From Parcubacteria group bacterium Greene0416_36 (GTDB lineage Bacteria; Patescibacteriota; Patescibacteriia; VMEV01): a stretch of DNA of 39,501 nucleotides. The stretch covers positions 1 to 39,501 of the forward strand of contig VMEV01000002.1 of NCBI GenBank assembly GCA_007375725.1. The letters are read 5' to 3'. Positions 1 through 9,241 of the stretch are shown here, in pieces; within the stretch, counting starts at the first letter, position 1, and every line of letters starts with the position of its first letter. Made by a program: the position numbers and the translations under genes. The notes under the pieces are model-generated. The model was not told the DNA's origin and searched no databases. It was given only the letters and a program-made list of their open reading frames with translations.

Positions 1-1
1 C

Positions 2-1369
2 GAATTTGTAAAACAGTATCGCTACACCCCCGGCGGAAACCGAACTTGGGATTCGATTTTGGGGGATTATCAGTATTTAGATCCCTCGTACCCTCAAGCG
101 CTCACGAAAGCAGGGGATGTGGAATATGATTATGATGAATCGGGCCAACTGGAATCCAAAGGGGCCGAAGTTTTGAATTGGAATGAAAAGGGCCAAATCG
201 TATCTTGGAAGAAAGGCAATACCGAGGTATTCTACGGCTATGATGCTGGAGGGAATCGGGTGTGGAAGAGGAAGAAAGTGACGAGCGGGGAGGGAGAGAA
301 TCTCTCAGTCGTGGAAACGAAAACGATGTATTGGAGCGGGGATTATCGTATCTTGGAAAATGGCAATATAGAAAAAGAGTTTGAGTGGGGATTGGTGAGG
401 TGGGTGGATTTATCGCGCCATAGTCCCGCAACAGGCGGGACGACGGCGGATTTAAATGGCTCGTTGGAGACTTATTTCTTGGATCCCGCCAAGACCGTAT
501 TGGGCAAGTTTGATTCTACTGGGATATGGACGGATTTATCGCACCGTAGCTTCAGCGAAGGCGGAATTACGGCCTATGGCGAGAAAGCGAACTCCTCCCA
601 TGGCCCTCGTCCCTTCGCCGGCCACATCCACGAAGACGAAAGCGATCTCTTCTACATGAACGCGCGTTATTATGATCCGGCGATCGGCCGTTTCGTGAGC
701 CCCGACCCCCTGTTCTCCGGCTCGCTGGGCAAATTAGCCTTCGACACCGCCCAGGTCAACCTCTACTCCTACGCGAAGAATAACCCGAAGAGGTATACCG
801 ATCCGACGGGGTATGTTGGATTACCTGTCTTTAATATGTTAGTGAGTCGGCCGGGGTTACGATTTGGCTGGAGAATGTTGAGTGAGGGATATTTAGGGCA
901 GATGAATGGATATGATGTTTCAAGGCAATTGATGAATCATTCTTTACAAGACAACCCAAAACGTATTTTTGCAACAGATACTAATGAATATAAGCCGATT
1001 GTTGATTCTGTAAGAAAATCCCCTGAATATCAGTCTTTTGTTTCTGGTAAAATAAAAGCTTTAGAAAAATTAGGAAGAGACTATGCTTGGCAGATGTATG
1101 ACGGTCAGGATACTCTAGAATTCAACAAAAGTAGGGATTTACTTTTAGGTATTCATGGCACTCATTGGACGATATTTGAAGCTATGAAAAAAGATGGAAA
1201 TTGGAATATTCATATGTTCATTCATGATGAATATAATTTTGAGGCGAAATCATTGAAAGATAATCCATCTTTAGATACCCTGGCAAATAATATAGCCTCT
1301 TTGAGTGAGGATGCTGGTGTAATCAAGCCTTACGCCATAGATATAAGATTTAACGATAAAACCAAATGA
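2..1369 (+). CDS. RHS repeat-associated core protein, C-terminal part with variable toxin-like tip (5' end cut by window edge)
   Basis: Frame is open to the window edge (EFVKQYRYTPGGNRTWDSILGDYQYLD...). YD-repeat motifs (YDYDESGQLESKG, FYGYDAGGNRVWKRKK) and RHS core motif ARYYDPAIGRFVSPDPLF...NLYSYAKNNPKRYTDPTGYVG, followed by an AT-richer unique C-terminus. Confidence 0.9.
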   Translation, partial: EFVKQYRYTPGGNRTWDSILGDYQYLDPSYPQALTKAGDVEYDYDESGQLESKGAEVLNWNEKGQIVSWKKGNTEVFYGYDAGGNRVWKRKKVTSGEGENLSVVETKTMYWSGDYRILENGNIEKEFEWGLVRWVDLSRHSPATGGTTADLNGSLETYFLDPAKTVLGKFDSTGIWTDLSHRSFSEGGITAYGEKANSSHGPRPFAGHIHEDESDLFYMNARYYDPAIGRFVSPDPLFSGSLGKLAFDTAQVNLYSYAKNNPKRYTDPTGYVGLPVFNMLVSRPGLRFGWRMLSEGYLGQMNGYDVSRQLMNHSLQDNPKRIFATDTNEYKPIVDSVRKSPEYQSFVSGKIKALEKLGRDYAWQMYDGQDTLEFNKSRDLLLGIHGTHWTIFEAMKKDGNWNIHMFIHDEYNFEAKSLKDNPSLDTLANNIASLSEDAGVIKPYAIDIRFNDKTK

Positions 1370-1920
1370 AAAATATAAAAATTTATTTACTTGTTGTTTT
1401 TTCGTTTTTGTTTACGCTATCTGTTTTTATTATCGGATATAATTTATTCAGGTTTTATTTTCCAGCAACAGAAAAAAAATGTCCTAGCTTAGGGTGGGAT
1501 GGATCTGGCAATTATATTGAATGTATTGGCATACTTGCTGTCAGATTTGATGATGGAATTTTTATTCGTAACCTAGAGACTTTGGATAATATTATTACTG
1601 ATATTGAAAGTTATTCTTTGGTAGATAGTAATATTTTTGTCTTAGGTAAGCCAGTAACATTCCATTTTGGAAATGAAGATAAGTATATTTTTCGGTTTAC
1701 GAGAGATAGTAATTGGCATGAATTTGTTGATGAATCTTCAATCCCTCAGTTTATGGTAATAAATTCATCGACCGGCGACGGCTACCTCTATAAAACCAAA
1801 GAAGAAATGACCCCTGAAGATCGAGTGGTTTTTGAGGAGGTGGAGTTTTTGAAGCCACAATTTGATCAGTTGAAGGCGGAGTTGAAAGTGAAAACTGAGA
1901 ATAGGTCCAAAAGCCGCTAA
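1366..1920 (+). CDS. Candidate cognate immunity protein, N-terminal membrane anchor
   Basis: ATGA overlap with the RHS gene; AT-rich like the toxin tip; N-terminal hydrophobic helix (IYLLVVFSFLFTLSVFIIGYNLF). Confidence 0.55.
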   Translation: MKNIKIYLLVVFSFLFTLSVFIIGYNLFRFYFPATEKKCPSLGWDGSGNYIECIGILAVRFDDGIFIRNLETLDNIITDIESYSLVDSNIFVLGKPVTFHFGNEDKYIFRFTRDSNWHEFVDESSIPQFMVINSSTGDGYLYKTKEEMTPEDRVVFEEVEFLKPQFDQLKAELKVKTENRSKSR

Positions 1921-1923
1921 TTC

Positions 1924-1955
1924 AAAAAATCCCACCGTAAAATGTGGGATTTTTT
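1924..1955 (+). terminator. Rho-independent terminator
   Basis: AAAAAATCCCAC-CGTAAAAT-GTGGGATTTTTT. Confidence 0.85.
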
Positions 1956-2067
1956 GTCATATAAAAAAGTAATCCAGAATCAATCCAGCTTCTGGATAGT
2001 TTTTGTTTTGTGGATTTTCCGCTAAAATAAAAGGAAGTAGAATGTTTATTATTTATTTTCTAAAAAT

Positions 2068-2694
2068 ATGGGAGAAATATGGACAGCCCCTCAAAAAGAG
2101 CCTAGAAGAAAAGTTGTTTTACCTGTTTTATCAAGAGAAGCATTAGACAATATTGGAAATAGTCCGAAGGCAGAGCCTAAATCAAAGATTCACCAGATGC
2201 CGAAAGGGGTGGGAAAAATGGGGGTAGAGGTAAAGAGCAAAGAGGATCAGGCGGCGAAGTTCAGAAGACTTGAAATGACCATGGGGGTGCCTACGGGTAC
2301 ACTAATGGGGATGTCGGAGGAACACCAGAAAGAATTTTTGGGATTGTCCCCTAAGGAGAGGGTGGAATGGGTCGCAAATATGCCGTCGCAGGCAAGGCTA
2401 GAAAAAAATGAACGTAGTGAAAAGAAAAAAGTAGGAGGACTAGGAGATCAGAAAGAATTTGGGGGAGTGATTGTTGAGGATGAATCCAAGACCCCGGATC
2501 AAGCTACTACAGTGTTGGGTGGAGTAGATAATGGGCCTGTAGATGCACCTATTCCTAAGATAGAAGGGATTTCTAAAAAGACATCGAAATTTTATACAGA
2601 GGAAGGTAAATTAAAAGGTGTCAAAGATAAAGATAAACCAAAATCGGTGATAGGCGATCTCTTTGAGGATTTTAAAAAAGCCAGTAAAAAATAG
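2068..2694 (+). CDS. Hypothetical protein, charged and low complexity
   Basis: 208-aa ORF followed by a terminator; no recognised family. Confidence 0.6.
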   Translation: MGEIWTAPQKEPRRKVVLPVLSREALDNIGNSPKAEPKSKIHQMPKGVGKMGVEVKSKEDQAAKFRRLEMTMGVPTGTLMGMSEEHQKEFLGLSPKERVEWVANMPSQARLEKNERSEKKKVGGLGDQKEFGGVIVEDESKTPDQATTVLGGVDNGPVDAPIPKIEGISKKTSKFYTEEGKLKGVKDKDKPKSVIGDLFEDFKKASKK

Positions 2695-2714
2695 GGGGTA
2701 GTTTGCGTGATTGG

Positions 2715-2745
2715 AAAAGCCACTAATGTTTTTATAGTGGCTTTT
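2715..2745. terminator. Bidirectional terminator between convergent genes
   Basis: AAAAGCCACTA-ATGTTTTTA-TAGTGGCTTTT; the minus-strand gene's stop lies directly beside it. Confidence 0.85.
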
Positions 2746-3429
2746 TTAGATCATTTTTTTTATTTTATAAAGATTTTCTAACATTGTTGTGGTTGTTTGG
2801 TTACTTATTTTGGATTGGATCCCGTACTGTAGGAGAATAATGGCATCGAAATGTCTATCAAGTCGTGTGAGGGTATGTGATATCTGATGGATATCAGATG
2901 CGTGAGTGGGGTCAAGAAAGAAGCTAGTCAATTGGTAATTGAGACCTTTACAGCCATTTGTATGGGGATCTGAAGATTTTTGGTAACATAGAGCTTTTCC
3001 AATTAAATTCAGGATTTTACGAATATCTGTTTTCAGAGGATCACTCCATCGATTATCTAAAATAATTAGGGTTTCATTACAAGTACTCAAGGCCCCTTGG
3101 AGACATTCTTCGGATATGAATCCTCTGCTCCAAAATTTAACATATTTTTGGTAGATTCCTTCCGTAAACATTTCGTGTTCTCCATCTATTTCTATAGAGG
3201 GTAGTTGTTTGTCAAAGGCATCCAGTTGTTCCGTCAATGAATTGAGAGCTTCTTCGGAGTTTCCTTGCAAGTAATTGATTTCAGCTGTAGTGAATTCTCC
3301 ATAGAAGGAATCGCATTCCTTTTGTTCGATTTTTCGTTTGGCTTGTTTGAACCATTGTTCACTATCCTGGGGGCTTTTGCTCACTTTTCCTTTTTGGATA
3401 AGAGAGTCGATTTTCGGGTATTGTTGCAT
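2746..3429 (-). CDS. Hypothetical helical, TPR-like protein
   Basis: Start moved to MQQYPKIDSL, which has AAAGGAG upstream on the minus strand; the longer ORF start at 3486 sits in the probable promoter. Helical, TPR-like composition. Confidence 0.6.
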   Translation of the reverse strand: MQQYPKIDSLIQKGKVSKSPQDSEQWFKQAKRKIEQKECDSFYGEFTTAEINYLQGNSEEALNSLTEQLDAFDKQLPSIEIDGEHEMFTEGIYQKYVKFWSRGFISEECLQGALSTCNETLIILDNRWSDPLKTDIRKILNLIGKALCYQKSSDPHTNGCKGLNYQLTSFFLDPTHASDIHQISHTLTRLDRHFDAIILLQYGIQSKISNQTTTTMLENLYKIKKMI

Positions 3430-3499
3430 GACACTTCTCCTTTGTTTGTTGGTAATGAACAAATTTACTTGAGGATAATATCTCATGTTGATTGTCTCT

Positions 3500-3515
3500 A
3501 AGTCAATATTGACTT
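3500..3515. promoter_or_regulatory. Perfect palindrome overlapping a -35-like TTGACT
   Basis: AAGTCAATATTGACTT upstream of the minus-strand gene. Confidence 0.4.
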
Positions 3516-3632
3516 TGTTTTATTTTTTATGTGCGGTGATTATATAAATTTCGGAGGGCATGATTGTAAATTTAGTGGTTTTTTATTTTACCCAATTTCC
3601 GCTAAAATGGGGGAAATATTTTAGATTTTTCT

Positions 3633-4358
3633 ATGAAACTTCATCGTTTTTATATCGACCATCCACTAGATCAAGAATTTTTTGAGATTATAGACGAAGA
3701 GATTTTGCATCAAGCGAAAGATGTTTTTCGGTTTGCCTCGGGAGATAATTTTGTTTTATGGAATGGCCGAGGCAGGGAGATTTTGGCGGTATTGGATGAC
3801 TACACGAAAGGAGCCCTGTCCGTTCACTCCGTGCAGTCGATTGAAAATAAAAATGAACTTCCGGTTCGATTGGTTTTATATTGCGCGGTTCTCAAAGCCG
3901 ACCATTTTGAATGGGTGGTGGAAAAAACAACGGAAATTGGGGTGTCCCTGATTGTGCCTATTCTTAGCGAGCGCACGGTCAAAATGAATCTGCGCGCCGA
4001 TCGCCTTGCCAAAATTGCCAAAGAAGCGGCGGAACAATCGTGCCGGGCTAAAGTTCCAGGAATTGCTGTTCCTATATCACTGGATAAGGCGATTGCTGAA
4101 TTTGGCGAGGGGATGAATTATGTCTTCCATTCTGGGCCTAATCTTCAATCAATTCAATTGAATAAAAAAAGTGATCAGGGATCTGTAGGCCTCTGGATCG
4201 GACCCGAAGGCGGCTGGAGTGAGGCGGAAATAAAGAAATTTGAATACCTCGGTTCATCGAGAAAAGATTTTTCTTTTGCTTCTCTTGGCAAAACGATTCT
4301 GCGCGCTGAAACTGCCGCCATTTGCGCCTGTTTTTCTATCGCCCAAAAATATAATTAA
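3633..4358 (+). CDS. rsmE: 16S rRNA (uracil-1498-N3)-methyltransferase
   Basis: LYCAVLKADHFEWVVEKTTEIGVSLIVPILSERTV and LWIGPEGGWSEAEI...SLGKTILRAETAAICA are RsmE (SPOUT) motifs. Confidence 0.93.
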   Translation: MKLHRFYIDHPLDQEFFEIIDEEILHQAKDVFRFASGDNFVLWNGRGREILAVLDDYTKGALSVHSVQSIENKNELPVRLVLYCAVLKADHFEWVVEKTTEIGVSLIVPILSERTVKMNLRADRLAKIAKEAAEQSCRAKVPGIAVPISLDKAIAEFGEGMNYVFHSGPNLQSIQLNKKSDQGSVGLWIGPEGGWSEAEIKKFEYLGSSRKDFSFASLGKTILRAETAAICACFSIAQKYN

Positions 4359-4416
4359 GGCGCTTTTCTTGTTTGGCGAGAAATTATGTTAAAATAAATC
4401 ATGAATGATTTTTGTA

Positions 4417-4453
4417 ATTTTGCGCCAGAGGCGCATCAGCCTTTGGCTGAGTA
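4417..4453 (+). repeat. Double-hairpin element, copy 1
   Basis: TTTTGCGCCAGAGGCGCATCAGCCTTTGGCTGA: stems GCGCC/GGCGC and CAGCC/GGCTG; same architecture as 10602-10635. Confidence 0.6.
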
Positions 4454-4467
4454 ACTTGTGATTTATT

Positions 4468-5607
4468 ATGTCCTTATTTTCCTCCAAACCCAATAGCTAC
4501 TTAGGGATTGATATCGGAGGGCAAAGCATCAAGGTGGTGGAGATTCAAAAAGAACGCGGAAAAGCAATGCTCCGTACTTTTGGCATTGCCGATCGGCCCT
4601 TTTCTCCCAAAAGGTTGGAATCCGAGGAAGATCCGGTCAAATTGGGTCAGTTAATCAAGGATTTATGCGCCAAGGCCAAGGTCTCGAGCGACCGCGTGAT
4701 CACAGCGCTTCCCACCTTTGATGTATTCAGTTCCATTATCAATTTGCCCCTCATGTCCGAAAAAGATCTGCCCGGAGCTGTGAGCCGTGAGGCCAAGAAA
4801 TTGATCCCTCTGCCGCTGGAAGAAATGTCGTTTCACTGGAAAAAACTGGATGTGGAAGTGGGGGCAACGGTCGGAGTGGTGGACTCAGATGACAATGGAA
4901 CGAATATTAAAATCGCCAAGAAGAAACAAGATTTTATCAAGGTATTGCTCACTGCCGCACCCGCTTCGCTCGTCCTCCGATATGTCACGATTTTCAAACA
5001 TGCGGGGCTTAATTTGCTCAATCTCGAGCCAGAAATTTTTGCCATGATCCGGTCTTTGGTGGGAAGGGATCCGGCTCTTGCGATGCTGGTCGATTTGGGT
5101 GCGGTGAATACGACGATCTCTCTCGTAGAGCAGGGGGTTCCGATTCTCAACCGCGGAGTAGATTCCGGGGGGAAAAACGTCTCGCGAGTAATCGAGAGAG
5201 TGCTGGGCATTGAAAGTGGGCAGGCTGAGCAGTTTAAGAAAGATTTCTCAGAATTTGTGGCGCTTTATCATAAGGAATCTTCCCAGCTGCCCAAGGATGT
5301 CGAATTGTCGGTGGCTCCAATCGTCAATGAAATAAAGTATATTTTTTCTTTAGTGGCCAATCAGGCAGGAGAGATCACTTTATCTGGCAATGCGTCTTCT
5401 CGAATCGAGAGAATTGTACTCACAGGAGGCAGTGCGACCTTGGCTTATCTTGCACCGTATCTGGAGAAATTGTTCGATACTAAGGTTTATGTGGGAGATC
5501 CGTGGGCGAGAGTTTTATATCCTGAAGACCTTCGATTTTTACTGGAGGAAATCGGGCCGCAACTGTCGATTTCCATTGGATTAGGGATGAGAGAAATAAC
5601 CAGCTAG
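4468..5607 (+). CDS. pilM: Type IV pilus assembly protein PilM (actin-like ATPase)
   Basis: YLGIDIGGQSIKVVEIQ...LEPEIFAMIRSL...VDLGAVNTTISLVEQGVPILNRGVDSGG...IVLTGGSATL. Confidence 0.93.
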   Translation: MSLFSSKPNSYLGIDIGGQSIKVVEIQKERGKAMLRTFGIADRPFSPKRLESEEDPVKLGQLIKDLCAKAKVSSDRVITALPTFDVFSSIINLPLMSEKDLPGAVSREAKKLIPLPLEEMSFHWKKLDVEVGATVGVVDSDDNGTNIKIAKKKQDFIKVLLTAAPASLVLRYVTIFKHAGLNLLNLEPEIFAMIRSLVGRDPALAMLVDLGAVNTTISLVEQGVPILNRGVDSGGKNVSRVIERVLGIESGQAEQFKKDFSEFVALYHKESSQLPKDVELSVAPIVNEIKYIFSLVANQAGEITLSGNASSRIERIVLTGGSATLAYLAPYLEKLFDTKVYVGDPWARVLYPEDLRFLLEEIGPQLSISIGLGMREITS

Positions 5608-5617
5608 TCCTTTTTTC

Positions 5618-6400
5618 ATGCTAGTTCCACAAAATACAAACAAAAATATAACAAAAAAAGAGGCTGACGCTTCGCAGGGGAAAAAATCCGCCGAAGAGGT
5701 GTTTGTTTTTGGACAGACAGGCAAGGTTCAACGGAAAAAGAAGGCCAAGACCCTTGTATCTGAAAAAATAATTGGGGAAGGTCTGGATGTTAATTTAATC
5801 CCTCAGAATTTGAGGGAAATTTCTCCCGTGGAGCAAAAAGCCATTATTATTCAATTGATATTGCTTTTGGTTATTTTGTTTTTGGGACTGGGTGCCTTTT
5901 TTTTGGGACTAGATTATTACTCCAATCGCCGAGCGCGTGAACTGGCCAATATTGAGTTCAATCTGAAGGAAATCGAGTCCGAGATCAAGGTATACGACGA
6001 AACCGCCAAAAAAACGGCCTCTCTCCAGTCGCGTTTGGCAATTTCAAAGAGCATTTTATCTCATCATGTGTACTGGACGCATTTGTTCAAGATTTTGGAA
6101 GATAATACGCTCCCCACTATTTATTATCAGAATTTTGCCGGGTCCTTGGGTTCTTCGGCCGTTATTTCGGGATATGGATTGGATTTTGAATCCGTGGCCA
6201 GACAATTATTGGCTTTTGAAAATTTGCCCATGGTCAAGAAAGCAGCGGTATCCGGCGTGAAAGTCGCCGAACTTTCCGCTGAAGAATTATTGTCTCCTGA
6301 TTTCCCGAAAAATGTGGTTCGGTTTGAGATGTTGGTTGAAGCGGATCCTAAAATCTTTGTGTCGGTTCCCGATAAGGCCTTGGCATCTCCTGCTAAGTAA
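5618..6400 (+). CDS. pilN: PilN-like pilus assembly protein
   Basis: Between pilM and pilO; DVNLIPQNLRE motif, single TM, coiled segment. Confidence 0.8.
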   Translation: MLVPQNTNKNITKKEADASQGKKSAEEVFVFGQTGKVQRKKKAKTLVSEKIIGEGLDVNLIPQNLREISPVEQKAIIIQLILLLVILFLGLGAFFLGLDYYSNRRARELANIEFNLKEIESEIKVYDETAKKTASLQSRLAISKSILSHHVYWTHLFKILEDNTLPTIYYQNFAGSLGSSAVISGYGLDFESVARQLLAFENLPMVKKAAVSGVKVAELSAEELLSPDFPKNVVRFEMLVEADPKIFVSVPDKALASPAK

Positions 6401-6403
6401 TTT

Positions 6404-7039
6404 ATGGCTCATACATTATCTACTATCAAAATATTGGAGAAGCTCAGAATTCACCGGGTCTCGATTTTTATATCCCTGTCTTTGATTGTGATCGGGTTGT
6501 TTTATGCCTTTGTTTTTTCACCCCAATGGACGCGGATCTTGAAAATGAAAGAAGATATTCGCTTGGGCACTATTCGCTGGGAAGAATCGGAGAAATATCT
6601 GCGTGATTTGAAGATTCAGCATGCTTCTTATCAGAAATATTCCGAAATTCTCAATAGAAAAATGGATATTCTATTGCCCGGTAGCGTGAGGTCTTCCGAT
6701 TTGATTGTGTCCCTAGAGGCTATTGCCCGCGAGAATGGAATGAGGCTTCTAGGGATTGATGTTGCTCCGGAGGCGGAGGGGGCGGGATCCAAGAAATTTT
6801 CTCCGGGGATCAGTGGTTTTTATCCATCGGTATTTACGGTTCCTGCTCTCGGAGGGGGCGAGGCAACGCCGGCTTTGGCTAATATTACCTTGACCTTGGC
6901 GGGGGCGGATTATGGATCCCTCAAGCGATTTTTCCAGGCTTTGGAAAATTCTCTGCGAGTTCTGGATGTGGTCAATTTTAGTTTTTCCCCTAAAGCTAGA
7001 GAACTGCGCTTTGTGATTCGAACTTATTACTTAAAATAA
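6404..7039 (+). CDS. pilO: PilO-like pilus assembly protein
   Basis: Single TM plus coiled-coil and ferredoxin-like domain (LANITLTLAGADYGSLKRFFQALENSLRVLDV). Confidence 0.8.
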   Translation: MAHTLSTIKILEKLRIHRVSIFISLSLIVIGLFYAFVFSPQWTRILKMKEDIRLGTIRWEESEKYLRDLKIQHASYQKYSEILNRKMDILLPGSVRSSDLIVSLEAIARENGMRLLGIDVAPEAEGAGSKKFSPGISGFYPSVFTVPALGGGEATPALANITLTLAGADYGSLKRFFQALENSLRVLDVVNFSFSPKARELRFVIRTYYLK

Positions 7040-7067
7040 TCGTCTTTTTCTAGAAAGTCATCTGGAT

Positions 7068-7361
7068 ATGTTGATCAAAAAGAAAGCATCCTCTTCAAAA
7101 AATACGGTACTAGTACTCCTCTTTGTCTTGGTTTTTGGAGCTTTGGGGTATCTTTTGTATACGAATTTTTTATCTCCAGTGAATGTGGATATTTCAGAGA
7201 GTGAGACTGGTTCTGGGGCTACAGTCACCCGACGAAAGCTGAACACGGAAATTGATCAGGCTTTTCTTGAGGAAAAAAGCGCCTTGCAAATGAGGGTTTA
7301 TGGCGATGTGCCAGTTCGTGTTCGGGCTTTGGGGAAGCAGGATCTTTTTGGACTTCAATAA
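7068..7361 (+). CDS. Small single-pass membrane protein of the pilus operon
   Basis: 97 aa, N-terminal TM (TVLVLLFVLVFGALGYLLYTNFL), between pilO and pilB. Confidence 0.65.
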   Translation: MLIKKKASSSKNTVLVLLFVLVFGALGYLLYTNFLSPVNVDISESETGSGATVTRRKLNTEIDQAFLEEKSALQMRVYGDVPVRVRALGKQDLFGLQ

Positions 7362-7367
7362 TTTTTT

Positions 7368-9107
7368 ATGATCACGCCCGAGATGCTTGAAAAAATGATT
7401 GCCGGGAAAAAAATATCCCGCGCGGATGCCCAAGAGGCTCTCCAGATATCCCAGAGAGATAAAGTGGATCTGGAGCGTGTTTTGACTGAAAAAAATTGGG
7501 TAAACGCGGAAGTTCTGACTGCTTTTTGCGCCGCGGAATACGGCTTGGCCTATATCAATTTAGCGGACCGGAAAATCGAGAATTCGGTCCTGAATTTAGT
7601 TCCGGAAGAAACATCCCGCACCTATGGGGTAGTGGCTTTTGGAAGGAAGGAGAATAAAATTGATTTGGCTTTGGTGGACCCCAAAAATTTCAAAGCTGTG
7701 GAAGCTATGGAATTTTTGGCCAAGAAAAATGGCTGGACCCTCGTGTATCACATGATCTCTCCGGCTTCTTTCGCCTTGGCTCAAAAACGGTATCGGGTGC
7801 TGGGAGAAGAGGTCGGAGAAGTGCTAGAATTTGCCAAGGAAAAATACCGCCAGGAAGAGGATTTGGCTGAAGAAGATCTTGATGCCTCCAATCTCGAGCA
7901 GGTAATCAAAAGCGCGCCGGTGTCAAAAATAGTGTCGGTCATTATTAAGTATGCAGTAGATGGGGGGGCGTCAGATATCCATATTGAGCCGACAGCCGAA
8001 GGGTCCAAGGTTCGTTTTCGCGTCGATGGTATTTTGCGCGTGGCCTTGGTTCTGCCTTCCTATATTCATTCCGCCGTGATTTCTCGCATCAAGGTTCTAG
8101 CCAATCTTAAGCTCGACGAGACGAGGAGGCCCCAGGATGGGCGAATCAAAATGAGGCTGGGCAAGCTGTCCGCGGATTTACGCGTGTCCATTTTGCCGCT
8201 GGTGGAGACAGAAAAAGTGGTGATGCGTCTTTTGGATACAAGCGGGGTCGTTCTCACCCTCGAGCAGTTGGGATTCCGGAAGAAATTTGTCGAACTGATC
8301 GCCGGCGCCATACAGAAATCCCACGGCGAAATATTGGTCACCGGTCCTACGGGATCAGGGAAATCCACCACACTCTATTCTCTCCTCAATATGCTCAATG
8401 GGGAGGATGTCAATATCGTCACCCTTGAAGACCCGCCGGAATATTTCATTCCCGGCATCAATCAGTCTCAGGTCAATGCGGATGTGGGATTCACTTTTGC
8501 CTCAGGACTCCGTTCCCTTCTCCGTCAGGATCCGGACGTGATCATGGTAGGCGAAATCCGCGACACGGAAACCGCGGAATTATCCATTCACGCCGCGCTC
8601 ACGGGCCACATCGTATTCTCGACCCTCCACACCAACAGTGCGATTGGCGCCATTCCGCGCCTGATGGACATGCATGTAGAGCCGTTTCTCATTTCCGCGA
8701 CCATGGAGGCGATCATTGGTCAGCGATTGGTCAGGAAGATTTGCGAGCATTGCAAAAAGCCCAGTCCCATTCCGGGTGATCTGATGTCCGAGATGATCGA
8801 GAATTTGAAAATCCTCAAAAAAGAGGATTGCCCCTTTGATTTTGTCAATACTGCATCTCTCTCTTTTTATCGGGGGACCGGATGTTCGAAATGCGGCAAT
8901 TCTGGCTATAAAGGCCGAACCGTGATTGCGGAAGTACTCATGATCGAAGGCCCTCTCAAAGATATGCTGGCCAGTTCTTTTTCGATTGAAAAATTTTCTA
9001 ATGCTTTGGCGGATCATGGTTATATCACCATGAAACAAGACGGCTTCCTCAAGGCTCTCGAGGGAAATACGACGATTGAGGAAGTGCTAAGGGTGATGAG
9101 AACGTAG
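7368..9107 (+). CDS. pilB: Type IV pilus assembly ATPase PilB/GspE
   Basis: N-terminal GspE/MshEN-type domain; Walker A GPTGSGKSTT; GEIRDTETAE; tetracysteine CEHCKKP...CSKCGNSGYKGR. Confidence 0.96.
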   Translation: MITPEMLEKMIAGKKISRADAQEALQISQRDKVDLERVLTEKNWVNAEVLTAFCAAEYGLAYINLADRKIENSVLNLVPEETSRTYGVVAFGRKENKIDLALVDPKNFKAVEAMEFLAKKNGWTLVYHMISPASFALAQKRYRVLGEEVGEVLEFAKEKYRQEEDLAEEDLDASNLEQVIKSAPVSKIVSVIIKYAVDGGASDIHIEPTAEGSKVRFRVDGILRVALVLPSYIHSAVISRIKVLANLKLDETRRPQDGRIKMRLGKLSADLRVSILPLVETEKVVMRLLDTSGVVLTLEQLGFRKKFVELIAGAIQKSHGEILVTGPTGSGKSTTLYSLLNMLNGEDVNIVTLEDPPEYFIPGINQSQVNADVGFTFASGLRSLLRQDPDVIMVGEIRDTETAELSIHAALTGHIVFSTLHTNSAIGAIPRLMDMHVEPFLISATMEAIIGQRLVRKICEHCKKPSPIPGDLMSEMIENLKILKKEDCPFDFVNTASLSFYRGTGCSKCGNSGYKGRTVIAEVLMIEGPLKDMLASSFSIEKFSNALADHGYITMKQDGFLKALEGNTTIEEVLRVMRT

Positions 9108-9116
9108 AATGAATGA

Positions 9117-9231
9117 AGGATGAAAAATTAAGAATGAAGAATTAAAAAAGAAGCTTCTTTGTGTAGCATGAGGATCGCCATGAAAAATGAGCCTTAGGCT
9201 GTTCCATTCTTAATTCTTAATTTTTCATTCT
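9117..9231. repeat. AT-rich inverted repeat between pilB and pilC
   Basis: GATGAAAAATTAAGAATGAAGAATTAA (left) against TTAATTCTTAATTTTTCATTC (right). Confidence 0.6.
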
Positions 9232-9241
9232 TAATTTTCTT

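Noticed and set aside
7068-7361. PilP assignment for the small pilus-operon protein
   Set aside because: Position fits, but the sequence has no recognisable PilP lipobox or domain, and no PilQ secretin is present.
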